From a virus, in the IMG/VR virus record IMGVR_UViG_3300023109_000157, positions 1-22,668 of that record: DNA of 22,668 bases. One strand, written 5' to 3'. This document shows, piece by piece, positions 1 to 5,644 of this stretch (its first letter is position 1; every line of letters begins with the position of its first letter). Under the pieces are notes generated by a model. The model saw only the letters and a list, made by a program, of their open reading frames with translations. It was not told the origin of the DNA and made no database searches. The translations under genes were made by a program, and so were the position numbers.

Positions 1-1
1 T

Positions 2-313
2 AACTACGAGTGGACTTTCTGTTATGCTCACGCACTCGCAGAAGAATACAGGTACAGGTATGGAAAAGAGCACAAATCTTTCTGGCAGGTTGTTAACAAA
101 CTACCTGACCCAACACGACTTGAGAGGGTGGGGCTTACACCCTTTGCAATGGCAATGCCCGATGTACTCAAGGACGAGACTGACCCTATTCAGTCTTATC
201 GTAATTACTATATGCTTGACAAGGCTACTTTTGCCAGTTGGACAGGCAGAGACAAACCCTCCTGGTGGGACGAGGATTTGGCAGACTACGAGCAACGGAT
301 AACTAGACAATGA
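2..313 (+). CDS. Conserved phage protein, 3' part only
   Basis: The frame is open at the left window edge and gives the last 103 residues of a longer protein. The fragment is rich in aromatic residues, with a RYGKEHKSFW stretch near residue 20, TPFAMAMPD near 50, SYRNYYMLDKA near 65 and a final PSWW. From memory this pattern matches the C-terminal half of a protein widespread in marine phages whose N-terminal half carries a CDKHVVKM-like motif. I know of no assigned function and the N-terminal half is outside the window. The stop overlaps the ATG of the EcoRV-like gene by four bases (ATGA), so the two are probably cotranslated. It is clearly more G+C-rich than the gene after it. The coding call is firm; the family assignment rests on recall. 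Confidence 0.75.
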   Translation, partial: NYEWTFCYAHALAEEYRYRYGKEHKSFWQVVNKLPDPTRLERVGLTPFAMAMPDVLKDETDPIQSYRNYYMLDKATFASWTGRDKPSWWDEDLADYEQRITRQ

Positions 314-903
314 GTTTAGTAGAGCAGGCGAAAAAGTTACTGGAAGATGAAGTATTTGATTTTGAAATACTAGGATTTATTTCTAGTAGTGGAAAAATAT
401 ATAAATTAAAAACAGACACAAAGGTACTGTCTGCTCTTTTTGAAATGCTTTCAGAGGACTTTGTAGATAAACTAAGTAATGGACATGAAGTAGTGCAGCC
501 TGAGAAGCAAAACTACTACCCAGACTTTACTATAAAGACTCCCGAAGGCAATATAGCGATAGACGTAAAGACTACTTATAAACAAAGAACCAACGGGTTC
601 ACATTAGGTAGTTATACTTCTTTTATAAGAAGCAATACAAAAAACATTGTATACCCCTATGATACATATACTAAACATTATGTACTAGGATTTATATACG
701 AGCGTGACCCTAGTGGTAGTACTCCGTATAAGAATGTAGACGTGTTTTTTCAAGAGAAATGGAAGATTGCAGGTAAACGCCCTGGATCTGGAAATACAAA
801 AAATATAGGAAGTATAAAAGGAAACATAGACACTTTTATAAATCCTGAGCCAGTTTTTAACTCTCATGAAGAGTTCGAAGATTATTGGAGAAACTATGAG
901 TAA
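310..903 (+). CDS. EcoRV-like type II restriction endonuclease
   Basis: A 197-residue homologue of EcoRV, which cuts GATATC bluntly in the middle. Similarity to remembered EcoRV runs nearly end to end: SSGKIYKLKTDTKVL (26-40), YYPDFT (69-74), IAIDVKTTYK (82-91), SYTSFIRSNTKNIVYPYD (101-118), SGNTKNIGSI (160-169) and the final DYWRNYE. The catalytic triad is kept: D72, D85 and K87 match EcoRV D74, D90, K92. E45 and Q67 match E45 and Q69, and the recognition loop (about 159-165) is almost unchanged, so the same target is likely. EcoRV continues about 28 residues beyond DYWRNYER; here the frame stops and thyX begins inside the last codons. No methyltransferase gene is nearby. Isoleucine codons are 11 ATA, 3 ATT, 0 ATC, against 1 ATA and 11 ATT in thyX, suggesting separate origin. 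The likely role is cutting host or rival phage DNA (inference). Confidence 0.93.
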   Translation: MSLVEQAKKLLEDEVFDFEILGFISSSGKIYKLKTDTKVLSALFEMLSEDFVDKLSNGHEVVQPEKQNYYPDFTIKTPEGNIAIDVKTTYKQRTNGFTLGSYTSFIRSNTKNIVYPYDTYTKHYVLGFIYERDPSGSTPYKNVDVFFQEKWKIAGKRPGSGNTKNIGSIKGNIDTFINPEPVFNSHEEFEDYWRNYE

Positions 904-1585
904 TGTTAATTTAGTAGGGCTAACAAAGCCTAGCGGTATTACAGGGTGTAACACAGCAGAAGATTTAGTAGCATATGCTGCACGAGTAAGTAACCCAGAC
1001 AATCAAAACCACCCAGAAAGCGCACCACGACTGCTTAAATATCTTATTAAGCATGGACATTGGTCTCCTTTCGAGATGGTAAATATTACTATGGAGATTC
1101 GCACAACTCGAGATATTGCTCGACAAATTCTGCGACACCGTAGTTTTAGCTTTCAAGAGTTTAGTCAGCGCTATGCTGTAGTAGAGGATTTCTACTACCG
1201 TGAAGCACGTCTGCAAGACACTAAGAATCGGCAGAATAGTATTGAGCTAGAAGGTATTGAAGAGTTTGGTAAGGGAGGCAATAAGACCCCCAACGAACGA
1301 CTTTATGAAGACTGGAATATGAAACAGGCAAAGGTACTAGATGCTTCAAAGAAAGCCTATAAATGGGCTCTTGATAATGGTATTGCTAAAGAGCAGGCAC
1401 GAGCTGTGCTGCCTGAAGGCAACGCAGTGTCTACGCTATATATGGCGGGGAACTTACGATCTTGGATTCACTATTGTGAATTGCGGCGGGGTCATGGCAC
1501 TCAGAAAGAACATATGGTAGTAGCAGACCAGTGCTGGGAAATTATAAGACAGCATTTTCCTAGTGTAGCAGAGGCTGTGGAATGA
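896..1585 (+). CDS. thyX: Flavin-dependent thymidylate synthase ThyX
   Basis: ThyX makes dTMP from dUMP using methylene-tetrahydrofolate and FAD/NADPH. The 229-residue protein has the usual family length. It carries the ThyX signature RHR-x2-S-x4-S-x-R at residues 80-92 (RHRSFSFQEFSQR), the upstream HWSPFE (55-60), and the C-terminal block around LPEGNAVSTLYMAGNLRSW and LRRGHGTQKE that builds the substrate pocket. The usual Asn of the signature is Gln here (SFQEFS). I chose ATG 896 because GGAGA lies at 886-890 and this is where similarity begins; the frame is open ten codons further upstream. The start overlaps the end of the EcoRV-like gene and the stop overlaps the next start (ATGA). It serves thymidine supply with the RNR genes at the right end of the window. 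Confidence 0.95.
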   Translation: MSNVNLVGLTKPSGITGCNTAEDLVAYAARVSNPDNQNHPESAPRLLKYLIKHGHWSPFEMVNITMEIRTTRDIARQILRHRSFSFQEFSQRYAVVEDFYYREARLQDTKNRQNSIELEGIEEFGKGGNKTPNERLYEDWNMKQAKVLDASKKAYKWALDNGIAKEQARAVLPEGNAVSTLYMAGNLRSWIHYCELRRGHGTQKEHMVVADQCWEIIRQHFPSVAEAVE

Positions 1586-1830
1586 GTGGAATAAAAACAC
1601 ATGACCCAGTAAATAGTCCTTTACATTACAAGCGTGAGGGCATAGAATGTATTGATGCGATGATGCAGACCGCAGCGTCTGAAGACGCATTTCAAGAATA
1701 CTGTCGCCTTAACGCTTTTAAATATTTGTGGCGTTGCCATAATAAAGATAATCGTAAGCAAGATTTACGAAAGGCTATCTGGTACTTACAGATGGCTATA
1801 GGAGAGGATCCTCGTGAGCAAGGGCAGTAA
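1582..1830 (+). CDS. DUF3310 protein (T7 gp1.7-like)
   Basis: An 82-residue protein with the DUF3310 pattern: DPVNSPLHYKREGIECIDAM near the start, then FKYLWRCHNKDN and LRKAIWYLQMAI. From memory, T7 gp1.7, a nucleotide kinase acting on dTMP and dGMP, belongs to this family, though most members are uncharacterised. A kinase role beside ThyX would be logical but is inference. The start overlaps the thyX stop by ATGA and the end overlaps the next gene by 17 bases; the GGAGAGG near its own end (1801-1807) is the ribosome site of that next gene. Confidence 0.85.
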   Translation: MSGIKTHDPVNSPLHYKREGIECIDAMMQTAASEDAFQEYCRLNAFKYLWRCHNKDNRKQDLRKAIWYLQMAIGEDPREQGQ

Positions 1831-2041
1831 GCAGAGACCTACAGATAAAAGTAAGTTTGATACTAATTGGGAGAAAATTTTTGGCAAGAGTAAAGAAGAA
1901 AGATTACGAGAATCTGACATCGACCAACATCGAGAAGGTGATAGCTCACCTGACTGCGGATCAGCCGATCTCCAAGAAAGAAGCCTGTGGAATGCTGAAC
2001 ATAGCATACAACACGGCACGACTTCAGAGAATAATAGATGA
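1814..2041 (+). CDS. Small basic phage protein, tail overlapped by next gene
   Basis: GTG start with GGAGAGG at 1801-1807. Residues 1-30 (MSKGSKQRPTDKSKFDTNW then EKIFGKSKEER) match the N-terminus of small basic proteins that I recall from many phages, usually 40-60 residues and without known function. After about residue 30 the sequence (SPDCGSADLQERS and on) no longer looks like a natural protein; it is the other reading of the next gene, which starts out of frame at 1881. This leaves a 161-base overlap. The true product may be this 75-residue protein, or the first 30 residues joined to the next frame by a +1 shift. The start is well supported; the end is uncertain. Confidence 0.6.
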   Translation: MSKGSKQRPTDKSKFDTNWEKIFGKSKEERLRESDIDQHREGDSSPDCGSADLQERSLWNAEHSIQHGTTSENNR

Positions 2042-2570
2042 TCACGAAGATAAAAAACTGTATCGTGCAAAACGTAAGGCGCAGAATAAAGGAAGAGCAG
2101 CTTCAAGCGCAGAAATTGCTGAAGCAGTTCAACAGTTTCTTGGAGGAGACTCCATTACCGAAATCGCAAAAGGAATGTACAGATCCTCTGGATTCGTCAA
2201 AGCAATCATCCAAAGAGTAGGCGTTCCTCAAAAAACAGATCAAGTAATAGACTACTTGCCAGAAGAGTGTATTGCAGAAGACTTTGCTCCTGGAGAGCTA
2301 GTGTGGTCTGCTCGCTATCATGCTCCTGCTATTATTGAACGCGAAATATCTATAGACTATCAGGCGGAGAAGCCGGGGTTTATAGATACTGACTACGAAA
2401 AGAAGTATAGCAGCAAGTGCTACTCTATTTACGTAGTTCAAAAAATACGAGATGAGAGCGAAGTATGGGCTAACGTAGGTACTGGAGGTTTCAGTGCTTA
2501 TCAGCTTGCTTATGATTTAGGAAAACTCGAACACCTAAAACAATATGGCGTAGATTTATCACGTATTTAA
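1881..2570 (+). CDS. Phage protein with helix-turn-helix-like region
   Basis: A 229-residue product if started at TTG 1881, chosen because GGGAGA (1869-1874) stands six bases ahead and because similarity I recall in phage homologues begins just after it, at DYENLTSTNIEKVIAHLTAD. The first 55 residues (SKKEACGMLNIAYNTARLQRI) and the segment 70-120 (AEIAEAVQQFLGGDSITEIAK then YRSSGFVKAIIQRVGVP) both look like helix-turn-helix units, so DNA or RNA binding is likely. The C-terminal 100 residues hold a beta-rich part (GELVWSARYHAPAI, YSIYVVQKI, VWANVGTGGFSAYQLAYDLG) of unknown role. An upstream TTG at 1857 is also in frame but lacks a ribosome site. No precise function can be given. A promoter follows at once. 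Confidence 0.75.
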   Translation: MARVKKKDYENLTSTNIEKVIAHLTADQPISKKEACGMLNIAYNTARLQRIIDDHEDKKLYRAKRKAQNKGRAASSAEIAEAVQQFLGGDSITEIAKGMYRSSGFVKAIIQRVGVPQKTDQVIDYLPEECIAEDFAPGELVWSARYHAPAIIEREISIDYQAEKPGFIDTDYEKKYSSKCYSIYVVQKIRDESEVWANVGTGGFSAYQLAYDLGKLEHLKQYGVDLSRI

Positions 2571-2579
2571 AAATACTTC

Positions 2580-2608
2580 TTGACTTCTTTTGCTTAGTCT
2601 ACTATAAT
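2580..2608 (+). promoter_or_regulatory. Sigma-70 promoter P1
   Basis: TTGACT at 2580-2585 and TATAAT at 2603-2608 with a 17-bp spacer, preceded by AAAAATACTTC, the block shared with the other window promoters. It starts three codons' length after the stop at 2570 and drives the 31-residue membrane peptide and the DNA-binding gene after it. Confidence 0.88.
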
Positions 2609-2635
2609 ATATAGTATGGAAATGAGGGAAACAAC

Positions 2636-2731
2636 ATGGGTACAGTATTAATCGGGCTATTCACCTTAGGTGTATGTTTTGTTATTCTAGGCGCATACCT
2701 AACAATAGTAGAAACACACTTTGGGCGATAG
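2636..2731 (+). CDS. 31-residue single-span membrane peptide
   Basis: ATG 2636 has GAGGG at 2624-2628, seven bases ahead, and follows promoter P1 with a short leader. The product is almost entirely hydrophobic: residues 3-23 (VLIGLFTLGVCFVILGAYLTI) form one membrane helix, followed by a short polar tail VETHFGR. There is no similarity that I recognise. A promoter-proximal position and good ribosome site support real translation. It might act on the host membrane early in infection, or be a leader peptide for the next gene; both are guesses. Confidence 0.65.
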   Translation: MGTVLIGLFTLGVCFVILGAYLTIVETHFGR

Positions 2732-2750
2732 ATTTTATTATCAACAAATA

Positions 2751-2774
2751 GCCGCTACGGGCACGTGCCCCGGC
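2751..2774 (+). other. G+C-rich palindrome/hairpin in leader of DNA-binding gene
   Basis: GGGCACGTGCCC (2759-2770) is a perfect 12-bp palindrome, flanked by GCCG (2751-2754) and CGGC (2771-2774) that can extend an RNA hairpin past a CTAC bulge. No T-run follows, so it is not a standard terminator. It lies 28 bases ahead of the start at 2802. Possible roles are operator or translational control element. Confidence 0.45.
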
Positions 2775-2801
2775 GGTCCAATAAACAAAAGGAAACGTAA
2801 A

Positions 2802-3158
2802 ATGGCGTGGACAGACGAGAAAAAAGCAGAGGTTATCGAGGCATATGAGTCCGCTAACCCAACTCCAGAAAATAGTATGGAAATCGTCGCAGAAATTGCA
2901 GAAGAGCATGACGAGTCACCTAACGGTGTACGTATGGTTCTTACAAAAGCAGGTGTGTATGTAAAGAAAGCACCAGCAGCTAAATCATCTTCTGGTGGTA
3001 GTACTGGAGGCACTCGCGTCTCTAAAGCTGCCGCTATCGAATCTCTAACAGCAGCTATCTCTGATGCAGGTCAAGAAGTTGATGAAGAGATCGTCAGCAA
3101 GTTGACTGGTAAAGCAGCAATGTACTTTGCGGGATTAATTTCAGCTGTAAATAGTTAA
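2802..3158 (+). CDS. One-unit winged/Myb-like DNA-binding protein
   Basis: A 118-residue protein. I chose ATG 2802 because AAAGGAAA lies about seven bases ahead and MAWTDEK matches the start of the larger paralogue at 5645 (WTDER). Residues 1-54 form a helix-turn-helix-like unit: WTDEKKAEVIEAY, then MEIVAEIAEEHDESPNGVRMVLTKAG. A Ser/Gly/Ala/Lys linker follows (about 55-72), then a C-terminal helical part (TRVSKAAAIESLTAAISDAG and KLTGKAAMYFAGLISAVNS). Codons are unlike the A+T-rich neighbours, with many GCT, GCA and CGT, as in highly expressed genes. It is probably a DNA-binding regulator or chromosome-coating protein; no target is visible, although the palindrome in its own leader is a candidate. 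Transcribed from P1. Confidence 0.8.
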   Translation: MAWTDEKKAEVIEAYESANPTPENSMEIVAEIAEEHDESPNGVRMVLTKAGVYVKKAPAAKSSSGGSTGGTRVSKAAAIESLTAAISDAGQEVDEEIVSKLTGKAAMYFAGLISAVNS

Positions 3159-3166
3159 TTCTTATA

Positions 3167-3200
3167 GCGGGGTAGGTTAGGCCTTTGGCGTCCTCCCCGC
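3167..3200 (+). other. G+C-rich hairpin without T-run
   Basis: GCGGGG (3167-3172) pairs with CCCCGC (3195-3200), with AGG/CCT able to continue the stem past a bulged T. It follows the stop at 3158 by nine bases. The bases after it (GATTCACATT) contain no uridine tract, so it may be a 3' end-protecting structure rather than a full intrinsic terminator. Confidence 0.45.
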
Positions 3201-3266
3201 GATTCACATTCCTAAATAAGACGGTACGACAGAAGATTCTGCCAACCCGCTTCACTAGGAGCATAT

Positions 3267-3533
3267 GTGAAAAAAGAAGAACTAGCACAGCTCGTAAATG
3301 AGTATGGCGATGCTGTTATCACCTATCGTAGTGAAAACAGTAATAAGTTGAAATACAATGTTTGTACGTTGGACTTCAGCACGCCCTATATTCAACAAAA
3401 GAAAAACAGAGCAAAAGAGTCTACTCAAACTTTGTTAATGTTTTGTTGGGATACTGACTCCTTTCGACTTCTTAAACCTGCTAACGTGACAAGTGTAGTT
3501 CCGTTATCTTCCATTCTAAAAAATGGGCGGTAA
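3267..3533 (+). CDS. Conserved small phage protein, possible SH3-like barrel
   Basis: 88 residues from GTG 3267, with AGGAG at 3257-3261; the ATG two bases earlier runs straight into TGA. The sequence is beta-rich and compact: GDAVITYRSENSNKLKYNV, then LLMFCWDTDSFRLLKPANV and TSVVPLSSIL. From memory similar proteins occur in many phages and some are annotated as SH3-like barrel proteins, but I cannot confirm the family. The stop is followed after one base by the PC4-like start, so the two are one transcription unit. No promoter of the P1 type stands before it, and it is probably read from P1 through the hairpin. Confidence 0.75.
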   Translation: MKKEELAQLVNEYGDAVITYRSENSNKLKYNVCTLDFSTPYIQQKKNRAKESTQTLLMFCWDTDSFRLLKPANVTSVVPLSSILKNGR

Positions 3534-3534
3534 A

Positions 3535-3837
3535 ATGGAATTGTATAACGCACCCGAAGTGTATGAGAGAGTTGTACACTACGACAGGGAAAAAGAAGTA
3601 CAGATAAGGTTAACGATAAATAATTTTAGAGGTATAGAATATCTGCACCTTCGAAAGTATTATCTTGACTTTACTGAAGAATGGAAGCCCAGTAATGAGG
3701 GGATTGCCATGCCTCTTGATTTTAACAATTCAAGAGAACTATTTAGCGGGCTAGTCGAAATTTTATCTTTGGCTGAAAGTAAGGACATAATAGAGGAACA
3801 TTTCTCTGATATGATTAAGGACGTTTATACAAAATAG
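3535..3837 (+). CDS. PC4/Sub1-like single-stranded DNA-binding protein
   Basis: A 100-residue protein. ATG 3535 is preferred to ATG 3523 because GGGCGG lies just ahead and the upstream gene ends at 3533. Residues 21-77 have the PC4 coactivator pattern: IRLTINNFRGIEYLHLRKYY, then EWKPSNEGIAMPLDF and a final helix RELFSGLVEIL. In the known family, a four-stranded sheet plus helix dimerises and binds single-stranded or unwound DNA. It may act at promoter openings or replication forks of this phage. The stop TAG lies within the conserved AAAATAG upstream block of promoter P2. The domain call is from pattern recognition without alignment. Confidence 0.72.
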   Translation: MELYNAPEVYERVVHYDREKEVQIRLTINNFRGIEYLHLRKYYLDFTEEWKPSNEGIAMPLDFNNSRELFSGLVEILSLAESKDIIEEHFSDMIKDVYTK

Positions 3838-3840
3838 TTC

Positions 3841-3869
3841 TTGACTTTCCTTCTTGAATCCAGTATAAT
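3841..3869 (+). promoter_or_regulatory. Sigma-70 promoter P2
   Basis: TTGACT 3841-3846, 17-bp spacer, TATAAT 3864-3869, with AAAATAGTTC directly ahead. It drives the first ligase gene. Its upstream block contains the stop codon of the PC4-like gene. Confidence 0.9.
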
Positions 3870-3893
3870 ATCTGTTAATAAGTGAGGGAATCT

Positions 3894-4838
3894 ATGTATT
3901 CATTTTTAGAAAAAGCAGCGGCTATGTACTACTCAGGCACTCCGATAGTCTCGGATGCTGAGTTTGATAGTCTAGCCTCGCAGTACAATTATGATAGTGT
4001 GGGACATACCGTTACTAACGGCATTCCTCATCTATTTCGTATGTACTCGTTGCGAAAAGTTTTTGATTTAAATGAGGTAGAATTTGTAAGTGCAGAGTAT
4101 GTACGTACACCTAAGCTAGACGGCGCGGCGGTGTCTTTAACTTATGTTAATGGACACTTAGCCCAAGCTCTAACTCGTGGAGACGGTAATCTCGGAAGAG
4201 ATATTACGTTAAAACTAGAAGAGATAGTGCCCGTTACAGTCGGTATCAAACCTACGGTTCAGATTACCGGCGAAGTTGTTGCACCAAGCAACATACCAAA
4301 TGCTCGTAACTATGCAGCAGGTTCTTTGAATCTGAAAGATATGTCTGAGTTTCGATCTCGTGCCAAGGATTTACGCTTTGTAGCGTATGACATCCAGGGC
4401 AGAGGGGATTCCAGCTTTCGCAGTGCTATGAAGTGTTTAGCCTATCAAGGGTTTAATGTTATCACGGACTTCGATGCGTCTGATTATCCTACGGATGGAG
4501 ACGTATTTCGTATAGATAGCTATGACTCTTTTAACAAGATGGGATATACAGCTCATCATCCTCGCGGTGCTTTTGCTCTTAAAGAGCAGAAAGAGGGTGT
4601 ATATACAGTATTACTTGATGTTGTGTGGCAAGTAGGTAAGTCAGGGGTGGTAAGCCCAGTGGCAATCTTACAGCCTGTCGAAGTAGGAGATGCGCTTGTG
4701 AGCCGTGCAACTCTACATAACATTGAGTATATACGCTCCCTTAACCTAGAAATAGGTTGCGGGGTTGAAATTATACGAAGTGGGGAAATCATTCCACGAA
4801 TCGTTAGACGAGTGGACATCGAGAAAAATACTTCTTGA
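3894..4838 (+). CDS. ligA: NAD+-dependent DNA ligase, adenylation/OB subunit
   Basis: The N-terminal half of a LigA-type ligase, which seals nicks through a lysine-AMP intermediate made from NAD+. I start it at ATG 3894 (GAGG at 3884-3887; the in-frame GTG 3882 overlaps the ribosome site and lies close to the expected transcript start), giving 314 residues. Domain Ia, which binds NMN, is visible as YYSGTPIVSDAEFD (12-25). The nucleotidyl-transfer lysine is K74 in KLDG. TRGDGNLGRD (94-103) and NARNYAAGSLNLKD follow. An OB fold comes last, with VVWQVGKSGVVSPV and SRATLHNIEYI then IIRSGEIIPRIV. It stops before the zinc finger, which is coded by the next gene. It is shorter than the same part of E. 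coli LigA. Its stop TGA lies inside the -35 box of promoter P3. Confidence 0.95.
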   Translation: MYSFLEKAAAMYYSGTPIVSDAEFDSLASQYNYDSVGHTVTNGIPHLFRMYSLRKVFDLNEVEFVSAEYVRTPKLDGAAVSLTYVNGHLAQALTRGDGNLGRDITLKLEEIVPVTVGIKPTVQITGEVVAPSNIPNARNYAAGSLNLKDMSEFRSRAKDLRFVAYDIQGRGDSSFRSAMKCLAYQGFNVITDFDASDYPTDGDVFRIDSYDSFNKMGYTAHHPRGAFALKEQKEGVYTVLLDVVWQVGKSGVVSPVAILQPVEVGDALVSRATLHNIEYIRSLNLEIGCGVEIIRSGEIIPRIVRRVDIEKNTS

Positions 4839-4863
4839 CTTTTAGCTCAACTTCTCGTATAAT
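4835..4863 (+). promoter_or_regulatory. Sigma-70 promoter P3 between ligase halves
   Basis: TTGACT 4835-4840, 17-bp spacer, TATAAT 4858-4863, preceded by AAAAATACTTC. The TGA stop of the first ligase gene (4836-4838) is part of the -35 hexamer, and the shared upstream block codes for the last residues (NTS) of that protein. It drives the second ligase gene and the four-unit DNA-binding gene. Confidence 0.9.
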
Positions 4864-4889
4864 ATCTTTTCACTAAATCGGAGTAGTTC

Positions 4890-5642
4890 ATGTTTCAAGA
4901 AATCTTACCTCCTACACATTGTCCTTCTTGTGATAATGCGTTAGATTGGGTCAATGATTCTTTGTACTGTAATAACAGTCTGTGCCCTGCACAGAACAGC
5001 AAAGCAGTGGAACATTTTGCTAAAACAATGAAGATCAAGGGCCTTGGCCCTGCTTCTATTAGCAAACTGAAATGGCAATGCCCTTCTGATATTTACACTA
5101 CAGAACGTAGTAGTATCTTAGCATCATTAGGCTCCGAGTTAGTGACAAATAAACTGCAGGGGGAAATTATGAATTCTCGTAACGCACCCCTGGAGTTTCT
5201 TTTACCTGCCTTTGGTATACCCTTGATTGGAAACACGGCAACACGGAAGTTGTCTGAGACTATTAATTCTATATTTGACCTCAATGCAGACACTTGTGAA
5301 CGTGCAGGATTGGGTCCGAAGGCTACTAGTAATTTACTCGACTGGTGCGAACAGGAGTTGCCTTACTTCTTAGAAGTAATGCCTCATTACTGGGAGTTCT
5401 CAGAAAATGCAATGCCCGCGAGTAGAAGTACAGTATGTATTAGTGGTAGATTGAAGAGTTTCAAAAGCAAAGCTGATGCTACTAATGCTTTGAATGCGGC
5501 TGGTTATGAAGTAAAAACTAGTCTTACAAAACAGGTAGACTTCCTCATCAATGAAGGTGGGACAGAGTCTGCTAAAACACGACAAGCCAGAGACACTGGC
5601 GTTACTATAGTAACTGATCTTAGATCATTTTTGGAGAATTAA
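4890..5642 (+). CDS. NAD+-dependent DNA ligase, zinc finger/HhH/BRCT subunit
   Basis: A 250-residue protein equal to the C-terminal half of LigA. The Cys4 zinc finger is C11, C14, C27, C32 (CPSCDNALDW then LYCNNSLCPAQ). Helix-hairpin-helix repeats follow: MKIKGLGPASISKL near 47-60, then LPAFGIPLIGNTATRKL near 106-122. The BRCT domain is about 177-250 (STVCISGRLKSFKSKADATN through VTIVTDLRSFLEN). It has its own promoter P3 and ATG with CGGAG about seven bases ahead, so it is a real separate gene, not the product of a recent frameshift. It should pair with the adenylation subunit to form one working ligase. From memory phage T5 also has a two-gene NAD+ ligase, so the split has precedent. Confidence 0.93.
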   Translation: MFQEILPPTHCPSCDNALDWVNDSLYCNNSLCPAQNSKAVEHFAKTMKIKGLGPASISKLKWQCPSDIYTTERSSILASLGSELVTNKLQGEIMNSRNAPLEFLLPAFGIPLIGNTATRKLSETINSIFDLNADTCERAGLGPKATSNLLDWCEQELPYFLEVMPHYWEFSENAMPASRSTVCISGRLKSFKSKADATNALNAAGYEVKTSLTKQVDFLINEGGTESAKTRQARDTGVTIVTDLRSFLEN

Positions 5643-5644
5643 AT

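Noticed and set aside
24-302. 92-codon + frame at the left edge
   Set aside because: It is a shadow; the frame from base 2 continues the conserved phage protein with the RYGK and AMPD blocks.
3167-3200. Hairpin as intrinsic terminator
   Set aside because: Stable stem but no T-run follows; kept only as a structure of unknown role.
3882-3893. GTG 3882 as start of the first ligase gene
   Set aside because: It overlaps the GAGG ribosome site of ATG 3894 and lies only 12 bases past the -10 box.
4838-4890. Ligase break as a frameshift pseudogene
   Set aside because: The second half has its own promoter, ribosome site and ATG, and the break falls exactly at a domain border, so a true two-gene ligase is the better reading.
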